This document shows positions 37,643 through 51,089 of a stretch of DNA of 64,000 bases, piece by piece. The notes under the pieces were generated by a model. The model ran no database searches. It was not told the origin of the DNA and saw only the letters and a list, made by a program, of their open reading frames with translations. How positions within the stretch are numbered: position 1 is the stretch's first letter; every line of letters begins with the position of its first letter. Where the stretch lies: NCBI GenBank assembly GCA_949987565.1, contig OX465107.1:4223212-4287211 (forward strand), read 5' to 3'. The stretch is from Luidia sarsii (Eukaryota > Echinodermata > Asteroidea > Paxillosida > Luidiidae). A program made the position numbers and the translations under genes.

Positions 37643-40600
37643 ATGGAGCGCCCAGTTGCCAAGTACAAATTCGGTAAGGCAACTGCCAATTCCCTTTGCG
37701 TCTGTGCTTGTTATTAATATTATTTGGTGTGTTGATCTTCCTCCATGGTTGATTGCTGGTTGATGCTGTGACCATGTCACATAATACGGTATACAGTATT
37801 GGTCAAGCAGTGCTGCTGTGGTATATAGATTCGCACTCGTGCCATGCTCGTATTAGGTTCGGGTTGGTCCTAAGTCTTTGTTGCTGTGGGGCGGCGCAGT
37901 CAATCCGTGGGGGCCTTCCAGAATCCAGGCGTCAACAGCGCTTGCGCGATCGACATTCGGCCGCTTTTGGGGTTGTTGTCGTCTTGGTCTCCCCTTCTTT
38001 GTTCGGGAGCCATGGTCTATATACAGGCACGGAGGAAGGAATGGTTCAGGAGGGTCCCCTCTACCCGCATCGTGCCCTCTCCTGCCCACATTTTGGTGTT
38101 TCCCATTGATGATGCGGTAAATAATGGGGCACCCGATGTCGGTCCATTCCACATCCCTCTCTGCATGCCGTGATGCATGCAAACCTTGTAATCGTTCACT
38201 TCCACGTTATTGCTAATCCAACGTGGACTCTCTCTCTTTCTCTGTCTCTCTCTCTGGCATATTATGTAATAATGACAGCTGCTTGACTTGAGCAGCCCTA
38301 AATCTTCCCCTCTGCACTTTCCTGTTTAACTCAAAGCATCCACGATTCACCCTAGTCCCCTCTCTGACCTTCAAGTCAAACGCTCAAGTACCTACGGTAA
38401 CTGTGGCCCTTTGTTTTACGTTTTACTCCTTTTTAATTTTAACATGTTTTTGACTTGGAGTGATATACTCTGCCTTTGAGAAAGGTCCTGCTAGGATCGA
38501 AACGTCAGGCCCCTAAATTTTGAGGTTACGTTTTGACTTGAGAATGCAATTCTGCCTTTGAGAAATGTCATGAAAAATGTCCCTTTCGGGTTTATGAAAT
38601 CTTATAAAGTAATAAAAGCACACATTTAAGAAAAAAATGGGAACACTGAACTGAAATAGTATCTTGATTTTGTCAAACGTGACTTTTCAGTTTCATTAAA
38701 GGTAAACTAAACTGTCTAAAGAAAAAAAAAAAAAAAAACCAGCAGCATGTTACCTGACGTAGCAACGGTTGTATTTCAAATCTGATGCTATTTCTAGATC
38801 TGACGTGCGTGCCTAATTGTTATCCGTCGTACGCCAATAATTATTTTAATATTTGAAGCAGAACGGAGGGCTAGGGGTTGGGGTCAGGTAATGTTACAGA
38901 CCCAATCAATTCTCACTGCGCCCATATACATTTGTACCCATGTCAGTTAAGTGCGCTGAGACAACGTGGGCAATTTGCATAACAAAGAGGGTCGGTTGAT
39001 AATCTACTACTACCGTACGGGAGATGGCAACCGATAAAAAATGGGGTTCGTGAGGTGAATAAAGGCAGGCCCCATTATAATGTTCTACAAGGCAGGGCCC
39101 GATACTGCATGTACGCGCCGTCCTGCCCGTACAACGTCGGTAGATGATTCGACGAACTACGCGAAGAGCTCACCCCAGGGTACCGCATGGCACCCGCTCC
39201 CGTCGACAATCAGACGAAGTGATGGACGCGCGAACATTATAGTCTTGCGTTTAATCATGATCCTGAGTTTGTCCATAATCATTGCATTACATTTCATTAT
39301 TTCAATTCCATAATCATTGTTATTCTTCACTTGGGAGGGGTATTCTTCTTATACATGCTCAGCTTTCAGATTTCTAGCTTCGAACTCAGTTTGTCCAGCA
39401 ATTCTGAAGATCGATAGTGTCTGCCTGGATCCATACGTCAAGCCCTGCGGTTTTTTTTTTACGATGTCTGTATTCTGTAACTCTGTCTGGTATCTACCTG
39501 TCTGTTTCATGCTAATCGTGGGCTGGATTTTGTTATTTTTAAATAACTATCGGCCCTTTTTACAGCCACCGCTAATCGGCTAATGTCGCTTCGATCATAC
39601 TAGTACTTAGGAGTTAGGGATCTGCGTCAATGCATGGCACTTCAACCTTGCTAGTAGTAGTATTAATCCAACGTGGGCTAATCTTCCCTTCTGCAATTCC
39701 TGTTCAACTCGAAACATCCACTATTCATCCCACTCCCCTCGCAGACCTTCATGTCAAACGCTCAAGTATTATACTTGCTACGGTAACTGTGACCCTTTTG
39801 GCCTTTTAGTTTTAGAGAAATGTTACTCCTTAACAATGGTTGACCCGGGAATGCAATCTGCCTTTGACAAAGGTCCTGCTGGGATCGAGAAGACGGGTCC
39901 TCCTAATGAACGAAATTTGCATTATGAACCAGTTTGCAACATTTGGGCATATTATTATATAACTTGTTGTTTGCGCCGAGGAGAATGTACATGCATAATT
40001 CAATGAGGTTTTGTCCTGCTCGACGTGATAAGCACTGAGTGCCCTGCAGTGCTTTGCCCGAGCTGCCTGATTATCACGTCGAGCAGGGCAAAACCTCATT
40101 GAATTATATTAACAGTTATGTTTATTTTTGGAGCGAAGTCAAACAAAATGACTGGGAACTTTAGAGAATTTTGGAGGAAACAAAATGGAAAAGAAAATTA
40201 GACTGTTTATTTGGAATGATAACCAACGGTTGTAGAGGGCTTCATATTCTATTATGTAGATAGTTGGGTATACCTCATAGTCATATGGAAATATAGTATA
40301 TGTAAGACAGAGGCAGCGACCCACCGATCCTGCTAGCTGGTCGAAACGTCAGGCCCTAAACTAGTTGTCGTTCTTTCGAAAAACCAAAGGAGACGAGACT
40401 TGAGAGAAGGTTTTTCCTGCCCGCGTTCCCGAGGCTTGTTATCTATGATCTACGTGGTCCCTTGTTGTTTTTTGGGGAAGGAAAGTAGGCGAGCGGTTTA
40501 TCAACTATTATCTTTGGAGGCAGGAACTTGGTCGCACACAGTCCTCGGAGTCGGATATGGCGGAAGAGCCAACGCGTCACGGCTAAGGTCTCGCATGCAC

Positions 40601-43600
40601 GACGGCACGAGTTGCCTCTTTCAGTTTCAGCAGGACCGTATGTATGTATGGTCACGATAGAATCCTCATGTTGCAATCTTACGGTCTGGGAGGATGTACT
40701 GCTCGAGAAATCTTCACTCAAATATCGACAAGTAGTTTATTAACTCGCGAGTAATAAACCAATACACTGCAGAACCGCAGAACGGTGCGAAAACCATGAC
40801 GGTTGTTGCCTTTTTCTACTTTCTCAGATTACCATTTGAGCTAAAACCTTTGCAGGATTTCGTTTTTGGAATGTTTAATGGTTTAACACACAAACTGTGG
40901 CAATCTTTTGACTTTTACCAATGTTTTTACCAAGGTCTTTTAAGCTGCGTCCGCACTGGACTTAAAACGGGTAAACTAACCGAGCAAATGGGTACATTGA
41001 CCATTTTAAGTCCAGTGCGGACAGCCCAGGAAGTTTTCCTCCCAGGTAACTTACCCGACTCCAGTGGGTAGTTTAACCGACCAACTTCTGCCCGGTTAAA
41101 TTGACCAGGTCAGTTTAACCGAGTCGATAAGTCCAATCCGGACACGACGTCTCGGTAAACGGCTCGGTAAAATACCACATCCGGTGCCCCGCACGTTACG
41201 TTACTGTTTGCGAGACTCGTGCGGGCGCAGGGTAACAACGTGTTTGTGTACCTAGAGTACGTACATGCACATGTACATGAGTCGGTTAGTTTTACTGATC
41301 GTCTCGGTTAGTTTACCCGAGTCGAAAAGTCCAAGTGCGGACGCCGGGAAGATTTACCCATTTGAATGTTAACCACGGGCTCGGTTAAAAATAAGTCCAG
41401 TGCGGACACGGCTTAAGAGTCAATACTGCAGAGGTATTTTTTTTTTCAGTTTCAGTTCAATTATGACTTCTTTTTCTTTCTGTCTCAAACAGTATTTGCC
41501 TGTTGCGGTTTTTGGGGGTCTCCCTTGCTTGTTTATGAAGGTTATCCTGGGGTTGACCATCAGCAAACGAGAGACGGAGAAGGGGGGGGGGGAGACCACA
41601 CAATTTTCCAGGAATATGACCGCGAATTTTCTCGTCGGGTTACGTAACTCCGACCCACCCGGCGACAGCGTCAACACAATGACGGGCAGCTTGCCAAGAG
41701 CGAAAAAGAAACGCTGGTTGCGATTGTGAAGGGTGTGGGGGGGGGGGCAAAATATGGCCTTCTATCGAGAAGAAACTCCAATCTGTCGTGGGCGGCAGTT
41801 TTATTATTCTAAAAGCAATTTTGTCGTTCTTGGAACTCAGTAATTACGTCTGAAGACTTACTCAGCCTGAGTCGGTGGGCCTGGGGGTGATATACAGCCG
41901 CTAAACCTTAAAACATTGTTCGTCGAGCGGTTTGTCTGCCATAGTTTTTCGCAGATTTCGCAGGCATTATTTTGCGTGGTATACACAATATTTCCTTTGC
42001 CTTTGGGGTCTTGCTTGATCCTAAGTGAAGTAACAGTTTACTGCCGTCGCTTAAACTTACACAACATTGGTCGAGGTCAAATAATATCATCGATAGTATA
42101 CGCTGTCTGATCCAACATATGCATGAAATAGCACACCTGCGAAAATTTCAGCTCAATCCGCCAACCGAGGCTCGGGAAAATCGTGAAAACCGCTTCATTT
42201 GTTTCGCGAAAATGCAGCATTCAACGCCGTGCTGTTCCGAAAAATAGTTTAGATCTCGGTGAGATTTCTTTACTATTTTCATCAAAAATACAGCAATTTA
42301 GACATAAATATTTCAGGGCGAGGTTTCTACCATAACCATCTTCAAACTGTATAAGTTTCATGTGAATCTGTGAACATATCTGTATTTCGTCTTTACCGAC
42401 ACCAAAGTAGGCGATCTTTCAGGCAAACCGCTTTTAAGATTTATGCACTTTGAAAATGGAATAATCGTTGTCAGTGTTTCATTGATTTGTATGGTCAATC
42501 GCAATGCGTTTAGCCGGCCCATATCAGAGACTACCATCAAAAGCGCGCTTTAGTACTTGTTACTGTTGCGTGATTTCTTACCAAAAAAAAAACCACACAC
42601 ACATGGACGGTGCAATCTCTGACGGTATAATAATAATATGGTATAATCCAGAATGATTTAAAAGTGCACAAATTGTACTATGAGGACAGGGCATGATCCC
42701 ACTGTGGACTATGGACCTTTCTTAATGGCGAAGAGAAAAGATCCCGTAGGAACGGAATTCGAACTTCGTTATTGCAAGAAATAACTCACTTCTTCTTTTG
42801 TCTTTTTTTTTGGGGGGGGGTTGGGGTTGGGGCAGGGACCCCAAACCTTGGCCCAAACTGTAAAGATGGCCCCCGTTGACCCGATAAGGTTATACCCGTG
42901 AAGGACATGTGATGTCTGCGTGCAAAGCTTGTTACCAGATTAGCGCGAGCTGTAAACAAAAGACGAAATCCCCGCCGCCCCTCCCCCCCCCAAAAAAAAA
43001 AAACCAGAGGAGAGAGGGGCCCTAGTGGTAGCGCACACAAAGGGGCCCGTCTTGGCAACGCTAATAGAGACATGGGAGTTGGGGAGGAGGGAGAGATAAG
43101 CCCAGTGCCAAATCCCCTCGTCCACAGTCAGCTCCTCTGCTGCGTGGGGTTCGGTGGTCAGCCTGCAAACCATACGCTTCCCTATAACCCGCGATAGAAC
43201 ATTCTTGCTCGGGCGTAAAAAGGTATTATATACATGTATACGCGGAATTACGTAACCCCTCTCCCTAGAAATCAATATATGGAATGCCGCGTGAAACAAA
43301 TTGTTTCTTGGTCGCACGGGACTGTTTTCCCCCCATTCAATACAGTTTCTTTCCCTCTTTTCCCCTCTGGAAGGTGACCGGCAATTTCCTTCTCACACAT
43401 TGTAGCATTCTCTGTTACCTTCCGTCGTTAGAATTCGTACGAAAAGTGACGTGGATGCCTCCCTCGACTAACTCGAGAAGCGCCAACAATAACATTTCGG
43501 CGGTTGTGTGTGGAGGGGAAGGGGGAGGGAAAAGGTGGGGACAGGGGAGGGCGACAAACAAGATTTCAGTTCCCTTTGTCCCTTGTCCCTGACCGGCCAC

Positions 43601-46600
43601 AAGACGTGAGGACACACCGGTATGCAGGCGCTGTAAGACCGGATGCTGGTAGCCCCAGATTGGTTGAAAAGGGCTGCACGGTGAATAGGACTAGAAGGGG
43701 CCCTGACGGTCGTCCTATGGAGGAAGAAGTAGCCCTCCATGGGCCCAATGCCCAAGCTCTGCCCACTGACTTTCTTGCAACTTTGCAAGTTGCAAATATC
43801 TCCCTTCTGAAATATAGTGCGTTTACTACTAGTAGTGGGTCCTTTATTTCGATCATTCGTAGCAGGAGAGTATATTTACAGTGACAGTATGCTCAGTGCA
43901 GGAAGACAAAAATTCCTTTTATTATTCCTAATAAGTAATAATAATAAAAATGCTACTCTCCCATCAATTAAACAGAGATGTGGTGAATCTAAATCAATAT
44001 TAGCTTGCGATTTTATGAGCGAAATACATTGGTTTATGCTTTACGTTCATCGACTGAGACAGTAGAAAGAAATGAAATCAGCAGATTTAGAACTTGTTAC
44101 ATAAAATTAACTGTGAAAAGAACATTGTGTATGCTCCGTTGGTACTGTGTGATACGTAACAACGATGTTGTATCACAGTGCAGACTGCAATGTTGCCATA
44201 ACAATAATGTACAGTATGCTGTACAATGTGCATGAGGGCATAGGGCCTACAGTAATTATGGTTGCACACAGTTGGCCCGAAACCGGTCAGCATTTGTGCA
44301 ATGCGCATTGGGCATGCATTGGGCATGCATGGGGCATGGAGGCAATCACGAGGCATGCCGTGCTGCGGTCGGAGAGAGAGAGAGAGAGGGGCCGGCTGGG
44401 TTGGCCGAAGCTATTACGTAACTCCCCGCGGGGCCATTTCAGTGCGGTTCCCCTGGCTGGCTCTCGCCCGTTCGTATTACAAGCAACGGCCGCGTGATTG
44501 GTGACGCGGGCGGTCGTCACCTGCCCAAGGTCACTCGGTCCGCGGGGGGGGGGGGGCAACTACTAGACTCCCTTCGAGTCGCTTTACCTCCAGACGCGGA
44601 AAGTCTCATTTCTCGTCATCTCCACTACGAATTGACACGCGATAACAGTACACCATCATGGTGGGAAATATTTAAACATTTCGACCAGCGTACTTCGAAT
44701 TCATGGTCAGTAAAGGGAAATCTTCATTGATGGATTAAGTCTGTCAATATCATTATCAATCACAAAGTCCTACCTGCTAACACTTGAGAAACCTTTTTCT
44801 CCCACGAAAATCGCGGCTTTCTCTCGGAAGGGCGTGATAACATTGCACGTGGCATGAATGTTTCGAGCCTGTAAAAAGAAAATTGAAAATCCATTGTTAT
44901 TGACACTGCGGATAATCCAGGCTGACACACTTTTCACGCATGTGATCATGTACTGGTCACGCAGAGAACATGGTGGTTCCCCCCCCCCATGCATGGCTTA
45001 TCGATGAGCTCGTGTCTAAATGGACTGTTACAAAATTGAAGGACCGATAATGGGTACTGGTCGTGGAGAATTAAGGGCGCGGGCAGTTTTACGAGTACGA
45101 CACCGTTGCCCAAGGGGCGCCGCAATGTGCCCATGCTCGGCGGGCCATGAACAAAAAAATCAACTCTTCCGCGAACGAGATGAGCGCTACAAGTTACTTA
45201 GGGTAAATCGATTGCTGGCACACTTGTCTTGACCTCCACCATTATGTATGGACATGACCGCGGTGCTGTTGTTTCGGTTACATTCGTTAGTCGTGCTGCT
45301 GGTGCAGCTACCGTTCTCACTGCTGTTGCTCACGCTGCTTTAGCTGGTACCTGTTACTGATAATGCTGCTGTTTCTGTTCATTTTTCCTCCGGATTCATA
45401 CGCGAATTTGCAAGGAGAATACCCCCCCCTTTGCAGTTTGTGAGTTCTCTGACATGAACCCCCCCCCCGCATAAAAACCCAACTCCGCCAAGCATATAAC
45501 TCGGTTTGTCCCCTACTAAAGTACTAGCACATTTTCCTGAGGACAGGCCAGTGACCCTTTGCGGGGGCGAATCTCCGTAGGCGGAAGTCAGATCACTGCA
45601 TGGGTAGTAGTCCTGAATTACATAACGAAACGCTTCACCAAGCGAATGCACTCAAAATATCCCACTTTCATTCTACGGGCTTTATTTAGGTTTTTTTACG
45701 GGTATGTATTGTTATAAGGTGCATTTTTGTGAGCAGCGGCCATGTCAGCTTTGCGCCCTCTAGAGGGAGCCCTGACTGCATGCCATATATAACTGGTTCA
45801 CTGCAGCTCGGTGGGTTCTTGGCGTTGTGAATGCGTTGAAAGAGGCACGGTTAGGGCCGTTTACAGAAGGCTTATAGGCTCGGACTCAGGCTTCGTCTCC
45901 GTCTGACCAAACCTGACAATCCAGGTCATGGTTTTGTTTCCGATTTCTGAAGGTTTGTTGCCTTGTTGGTAGGTACAGAGTATTCACCACGGAACTGGGG
46001 CCAAACGCTTTTTTCTATATGCCTGTGAAATTATAACAGGTAAGAGATATAATTATGACATAAGCGCATAAGCCCTTCATTTGGTAAACGGTGTTGCTGG
46101 TGGGTGTCGATTTTTTTTAAGGTGGCGCTCGATAGATGTCTCGTTTCCTTTCCCGAGGTGCTTTACCAAGCTTCCAGAAATCCGCTTTACCATTCACGCG
46201 TCTCTAGCGTGATCATGGTCTGGGCCATGCAGTCTTGGTGTGTCTTCACTCTTTATCTTTCTAATGGGTATTCGTGCTGTTGACACAGATCATAAAAGTG
46301 CAAGCGATAACTAAGGTAGTTCTGGGGACGGGGGGATACACGGATGTAACGGGTGAATGACCGAGAGGGGGACGGCCGGTTTTCACGAGGACGGCATTGC
46401 TCGTTGGCCAGTCAACGGATACCGGTATAGCTCGATGATAATGGACAGACCGAAGGGCAATGGCGTTAATACTTGCGCTAATGCCTAAAGCAGCTACAAT
46501 GGCATTTAATACTTTGCCCAAAAGCTGCTCAAGATATTAGCCACTGTATTGGCGAACAGCCAACGTGAGCAGAGTCAGACCAAGGAGTTCACACCCTCCC

Positions 46601-49600
46601 ATTCGAAGCTCTGTACCCAAAGCGAGGCAATTTAGTCTGATGCCTTTTCTTTCATCCTGTGATGTGGAAACGGATGCCGTTTGCCATCGGGTGTACATGT
46701 ACACAGGGTACTTGACACAAGAGGACCGCATGAGTGGAGAAAAACGGGAGCTTTTTTTGTCTTCCTGATGAATAGTGTAGACCAACTGGCTATCAGTATC
46801 AATCAATCCGAGTTACTGAAGGTGCGATGTGTGCTCTCGCACACAGTGCATGTTTACTATTAAATTTCAGAATTTGCCCATAACCCAGCAAATGTAGGAT
46901 CTGTAGGCATTTGAAGATCAGTATCGGCAGTTGGTGAAATTGAGCAAAGATTTGAAGAGGATTTTTCAGTCAGGTTGTTCCTTGACTGCTTGAGCAGAAT
47001 TGTTCTTTATCAACGTGGCCCTGCACTATCACCAGTCAATAGCATTGAGCTATACAGGGCGGGGAAATGACGTGTCTAATGCTTACGCATGGTGCTAAAG
47101 ATATCTCTGTGATTTGGGCTCTTTCGTCATCTTCCAGGGACGATGTACATCCCTAGTTACATGGACCTGTCCAATGGGCCCGAGCCGTGCGTGGTGTGCG
47201 GCGACGCGGCTACGGGCTACCACTACCGCTGCATGACGTGCGAAGGATGCAAGGTAATGGTAAACTACGGTGTGGCCGCTTCCGTCCAAATGGCCGCATT
47301 CATAGCGTACTCCACTCAAACACAAGCAATGCTAATTTAGAAGGAAGCTGGTATTCTTATGTGAGCCTCAACCATGACTGTTCAGGAAGCCTATGAGCCC
47401 ATTATACTCTACACCTCACAGGGTTCATTACGTAGAGCTGCTTAAGCAGCCAAATGTTCTTAAGCGTGGAAAAACCTTGATAGACAAGGGTTTCCGGCAA
47501 ATTGTACCGCTTGTATTGTATGCTGTAAGTTTATAATTTACGCCGCACATCATATGAATATTAATCCGAATGGTGTGTCGACTATACTTTAATTTTCGCC
47601 ATTTTTTTTCCAAAAATAAAACCACATAGGGTTTCTTCCGTCGGACGATTCAGAAAAGCTTGAGCTACTACTGCAAGTGGAACGAGGGATGCGTGATCGA
47701 TAAGACGACGAGGAACCAGTGCCAGCAATGCCGCTACAAGAAGTGCATCGCCGTCGGCATGGCACCAGACTGTGAGTACCCGGATGCTCCTATTGAAAGA
47801 GACAGAGCACGGACAAACCTAATTCAGAGCCGATTCCTTCCTGTCACCCCCCCCCCCCCCATGCCAAGTTAGCACCGACGAAAGAAAAAAAACGCAGATT
47901 CTTTCGTTAAGGAAGTCCGAGGTATAAAATAGCATGGTACCGGTAGCAATCAATAATGCTGAGCAAAGACAATTCGACTGGACCACGGGTTTATGTCAGG
48001 ACCCTCTGGCTTCAAAAAATGTCCTTTATGGGTGATGACCATCCTAAACAGTCAATTAGATTTGCTGAAGTTGTTGGGGGGGGGGGGTCTCTAAGGAATC
48101 TCCGACGGTGACAACGCATCTTTCATACGTTTGCAGCTTCCAACAACGACGAGCATTTCCAAAAACACACGGCTGCAGTTCGGGATGATAGAGGCGGCGT
48201 GGTAATTTCTTTGATTTGATTTTTCTTCGCAGTGGTCCTGAACGAGAACCAGCGGAGGGCCAAGCGCCGCCTGATCCAGGAGAACCGGGACAAGCGGACC
48301 AGGGAAGAGGTGCTGCGTCACAGCGGGCTGCTGCTGGCCAGCCGACTGACGGAGGCGGAGGACGGCCTGATCAAGGCCATCCTGGCCGCCCACCAAGACA
48401 CCACCTGCCTGTTCAGGAGAAACTCCGCCTCCTCCGATGAGGTAACGAAGGAACCCTCCAAAATTATTCCCCCCAACTCCCCCCCCCCCAAAAAAAACCC
48501 AACAACCCACCAATCTGAAGAAATAACACCGAACAAGAAATTCGTCTGCAATATCGCCATTTGTTAATCGTGCGAGTACAAGACATGCACATTAGTTTAA
48601 TAAACAGTTGTCTATACGTGAAATATCGTTGAAGCTGACGCTGTGTTGTCGTGATTTGTTTGGTCTCAGGGCGAACCAGACACGAAAAGGACAAAACCAG
48701 ACGACAGCAAGAGCGGTCTTGCCGAGGTCATGACGCCCTCTATCGTCAAAGTGGTCGAGTTCGCCAAGCGGGTGCCAGGCTTCAAAGAGGTAAGCCACTG
48801 GGACCTTTGACCTTAAAGGTATCCATTAGTTACTGGCATTTAGCATGGTTGATTGTAAGTGACAGTTTGGCTGGCAATATCAGAGTTGGTTCCCATCTCA
48901 GAGCAGTTCATTTTTGAGATATTGGATCACGAATAATCAACCATCAGTCTCCTGACGACGGCCAGAGAACACCCTGCCCAAAACGTTGATTAACCGGCTC
49001 TGTGCAGAGCCACACTCCGTCTCAAAAGAGATGATTACATGGTGTCAGTCACCGCAAACCCTCCACTCAATGCTTCCACCATGTGGAAACCTTCAAATCA
49101 TTGCAAACATCAGAAGAAATCACACACAAAAAACATCCAAAATGGATCCATCAAAAAACGAACGGGACACGAGCAGTGTGCAGGCAGCCCGCTGGAGTGG
49201 ACAGCGGACTACTTGTAGTTGTACCTTTTTCCCACTAATGGGCAAGGGCGCCACCAACAGTTTTTTTCTCACCTGGCGAATCGTTTCCGTCCGCTCCTCC
49301 CCATCCGCCCGCCACAGCTGGACCACGAGGACCAGGTGCTCCTGCTCAAGTCGTGCTGCATGGAGATCATGTGCCTGCGCGTGGCCCAGAAGTACGACGC
49401 CCACGCCCAGCAGCTGGTCTTCTCCAGCGGCGCCCCGCTGGACCGGGCCGAGATGAAGGAGGGCGCCCTCGCCGACCTGGCCGAGCCCATCTTCGATTTT
49501 GCCGTGGGCCTGGCGCGGCTGCAGCTCACGGAGACGGAGATGGCGCTGCTGGCGGCCGTGCTGCTCATCGCAGGAGGTAAGAGAAAAAAATAGGTAACAT

Positions 49601-50176
49601 GTAGGTGGCTACCGGTACCAGAGTAATAATTAATTGCAAACGTATGGGAATTGGCTGCAGCCGCGAGGCTTCTGCATAACATCATGTCTCTAGCGAAAGA
49701 ATACAGCTGGTAGGTTTCAGTGAAGATTGAAGCTGTGTTTAAATACAGCTAAGTTGCCCAAGATTTCAATGCTAGTGCGCGTAAACCTTAAACTTTAAAC
49801 TGGAATAGTATCAGAAACGTTAACATATATATGTCTTCACGGAATCATAGAATCTAAAAGAAATGATATTATTCCTTCTACTTGCTGCCTTCGTCATAAA
49901 AAGCCTGAAATTTCATTCAATGGTATTCATTAATTTAGCAATTATAAGGAATAATTATAAATTACATAGGCTACATTTTTAATGTGTGTGTATACATATA
50001 TTATAATATAATATCTGTATTTTGTTTTCTTGTTTCAATATTCTTTAAGATCGGCCGGGTTTGAAGAACCCCAAAGCTGTTGAGGCACTTCAAGACATGC
50101 TGCTGACCGCCTTCCAGCACTTCATCAACGAGACGCGACCACAGACGCCCGTACACTGGCCAAGATTCTCATGAAG
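37643..50176 (+). CDS. THR: Thyroid hormone receptor (NR1A), partial: C-terminal exon missing, apparent frameshift in last visible exon
   Basis: Ligand-regulated nuclear receptor that normally binds AGGTCA half-sites with RXR. Exons: 37643-37673, 47138-47253, 47630-47771, 48233-48441, 48670-48789, 49318-49576 and 50050-50176. The DNA-binding domain shows eight zinc Cys, the P-box [17 protein letters not shown] and [18 protein letters not shown], very close to vertebrate TR. The T-box/hinge reads [19 protein letters not shown]. The LBD signature [17 protein letters not shown] is split at an intron, followed by [13 protein letters not shown]. The A/B region is very short (about 20 residues) if the ATG at 37643 is right; phase 1 joins G to GG across a 9.5 kb intron. 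Exon 50050-50176 is one base short: it reads TPVHWP then breaks before ILMK. The final LBD exon (helices 10-12, AF-2) is not present and may lie in the N gap. Confidence 0.88.
38210..38520 (+). repeat. Dispersed repeat ending in the hairpin motif, copy 1
   Basis: Shares AATCCAACGTGG, GTCAAACGCTCAAGTA and CTACGGTAACTGTG blocks with 39663-39905, and both end in TGCCTTTGAGAAAGGTCC-type sequence. The hairpin motif is thus the end of a longer element. Confidence 0.7.
39663..39905 (+). repeat. Dispersed repeat ending in the hairpin motif, copy 2
   Basis: Diverged, shorter copy of 38210-38520, with GACAAAGGTCCTGCTGGGAT at its right end. Confidence 0.7.
39988..40112. repeat. Foldback element with 38-bp arms
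   Basis: ATAATTCAATGAGGTTTTGT ... and its complement near CAAAACCTCATTGAATTATA, with GCCCGAGCTGCCTG inside as in 19512-19850. Confidence 0.8.
40640..40945. repeat. MITE family B, truncated copy
   Basis: Shares GGTCACGATAGAA, CTCGAGAAATCTTCACTCAA and GAGCTAAAACCTTTGCA with 30197-30568. Confidence 0.75.
40952..41416. repeat. MITE family C, full-length copy
   Basis: Termini TAAGCTGCGTCCGCACTGGA and TCCAGTGCGGACACGGCTTA, with internal GGTTAAATTGACC and GGTCAGTTTAACC blocks. Confidence 0.85.
42049..42410. repeat. MITE family A, diverged copy
   Basis: Shares ACAACATTGGTCGAGGTCAA and CCGCTTCATTTGTTTCGCG with the other copies; the right terminus is degraded. Confidence 0.75.
48945..49065 (+). mobile_element. 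Penelope-like terminal repeat fragment with histone-type stem-loop
   Basis: Order: CCTGACGACGGCCAGAG, AAAACGTTGATTAACC, stem-loop GGCTCTGTGCAGAGCC (48996-49011), 12 nt, AAAAGAGA (49024-49031), then ACATGGTGTCAGTCACCGC. Lies in thyroid receptor intron 5. Confidence 0.6.
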
Positions 50177-50247
50177 GTAACCCTTACTCTCCTCAAACTC
50201 TCCTCAAACCCGTGCCAACCCTCAAACCCAACAAAATTGCATTTGCG

Positions 50248-50447
50248 NNNNNNNNNNNNNNNNNNNNNNNNNNNNNNNNNNNNNNNNNNNNNNNNNNNNN
50301 NNNNNNNNNNNNNNNNNNNNNNNNNNNNNNNNNNNNNNNNNNNNNNNNNNNNNNNNNNNNNNNNNNNNNNNNNNNNNNNNNNNNNNNNNNNNNNNNNNNN
50401 NNNNNNNNNNNNNNNNNNNNNNNNNNNNNNNNNNNNNNNNNNNNNNN
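50248..50447. other. Assembly gap (200 N)
   Basis: Exactly 200 undetermined bases, so possibly a placeholder of unknown true size. It begins 71 bp after the donor of the last visible thyroid receptor exon and probably hides or replaces the terminal LBD exon. Confidence 0.99.
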
Positions 50448-50530
50448 GATCGAGCATTTCTATGAAATTGGGCCCAGGTATCTGGATTGTGACCTTGAAT
50501 TCAGATTTTCCTTCTCTGGCCACTGACTGT

Positions 50531-50575
50531 CGTGCCGAGTCGTGCCGAGTCGTGCCGAGTCGTGCCGAGTCGTGC
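50531..50575. repeat. GTGCCGAGTC 10-bp tandem repeat
   Basis: About four and a half units, about 85 bp downstream of the assembly gap. Confidence 0.9.
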
Positions 50576-51089
50576 CCGTGCCGCTGTGGTGTAGGGAAAA
50601 GGCTAGTGAATAGGGATTCACTACGCAACTGCCCGTACGCTGCAACAGTGCATGATGTGGTGTTTTTTTTGGGGGGGGGGGCTACGCCTGAGTGCGCCTA
50701 CAATAGGTACTCGATCGTGCAAGACAAGTACAGTTTGACTATAAACCAAAAAATCCCATTGGAATTCATACTCCTATTGATGACTTGAGTCTGTGCCCGA
50801 GGGCCCTGACTGAGGCCAGTGTGGTTCGCAGGCGAAGCGACACTACACTGCAGTTCCTCTCTACGACAGCGAGTCTAGTGCCTCGATGCACTCGCTTCCA
50901 CCACCCGCAGCTGACAGGATTTATTGCATACCAAAGGTTTGGGAGACGGGGACTCGTTGCAATTAACCTATAGATAAACGTTCGTAACAGAGATTTCCAC
51001 AGACAGTCCCAATCTTACGGCCCGTCTACTATATAGTGTGTGCATGGTATCCAATTTGCCTTTGTATCTCAAATGACGTCACGGGAGTA
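50576..51089. other. Intergenic, nothing recognised
   Basis: No exon matching the expected end of the thyroid receptor ligand-binding domain was seen here or further downstream. Confidence 0.5.

Larger units (their letters stand above)
37674..47137 (+). other. Thyroid receptor intron 1 (9.5 kb)
   Basis: Bounded by TTCG/GTAAGG and TCTTCCAG/GG. Apart from the repeats listed separately I see no exon-like sequence. It contains a (TC)n tract at 38227-38255, G-runs at 41583 and 44545, and a near-consensus CTCF-like site at 45756-45769. Confidence 0.6.
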
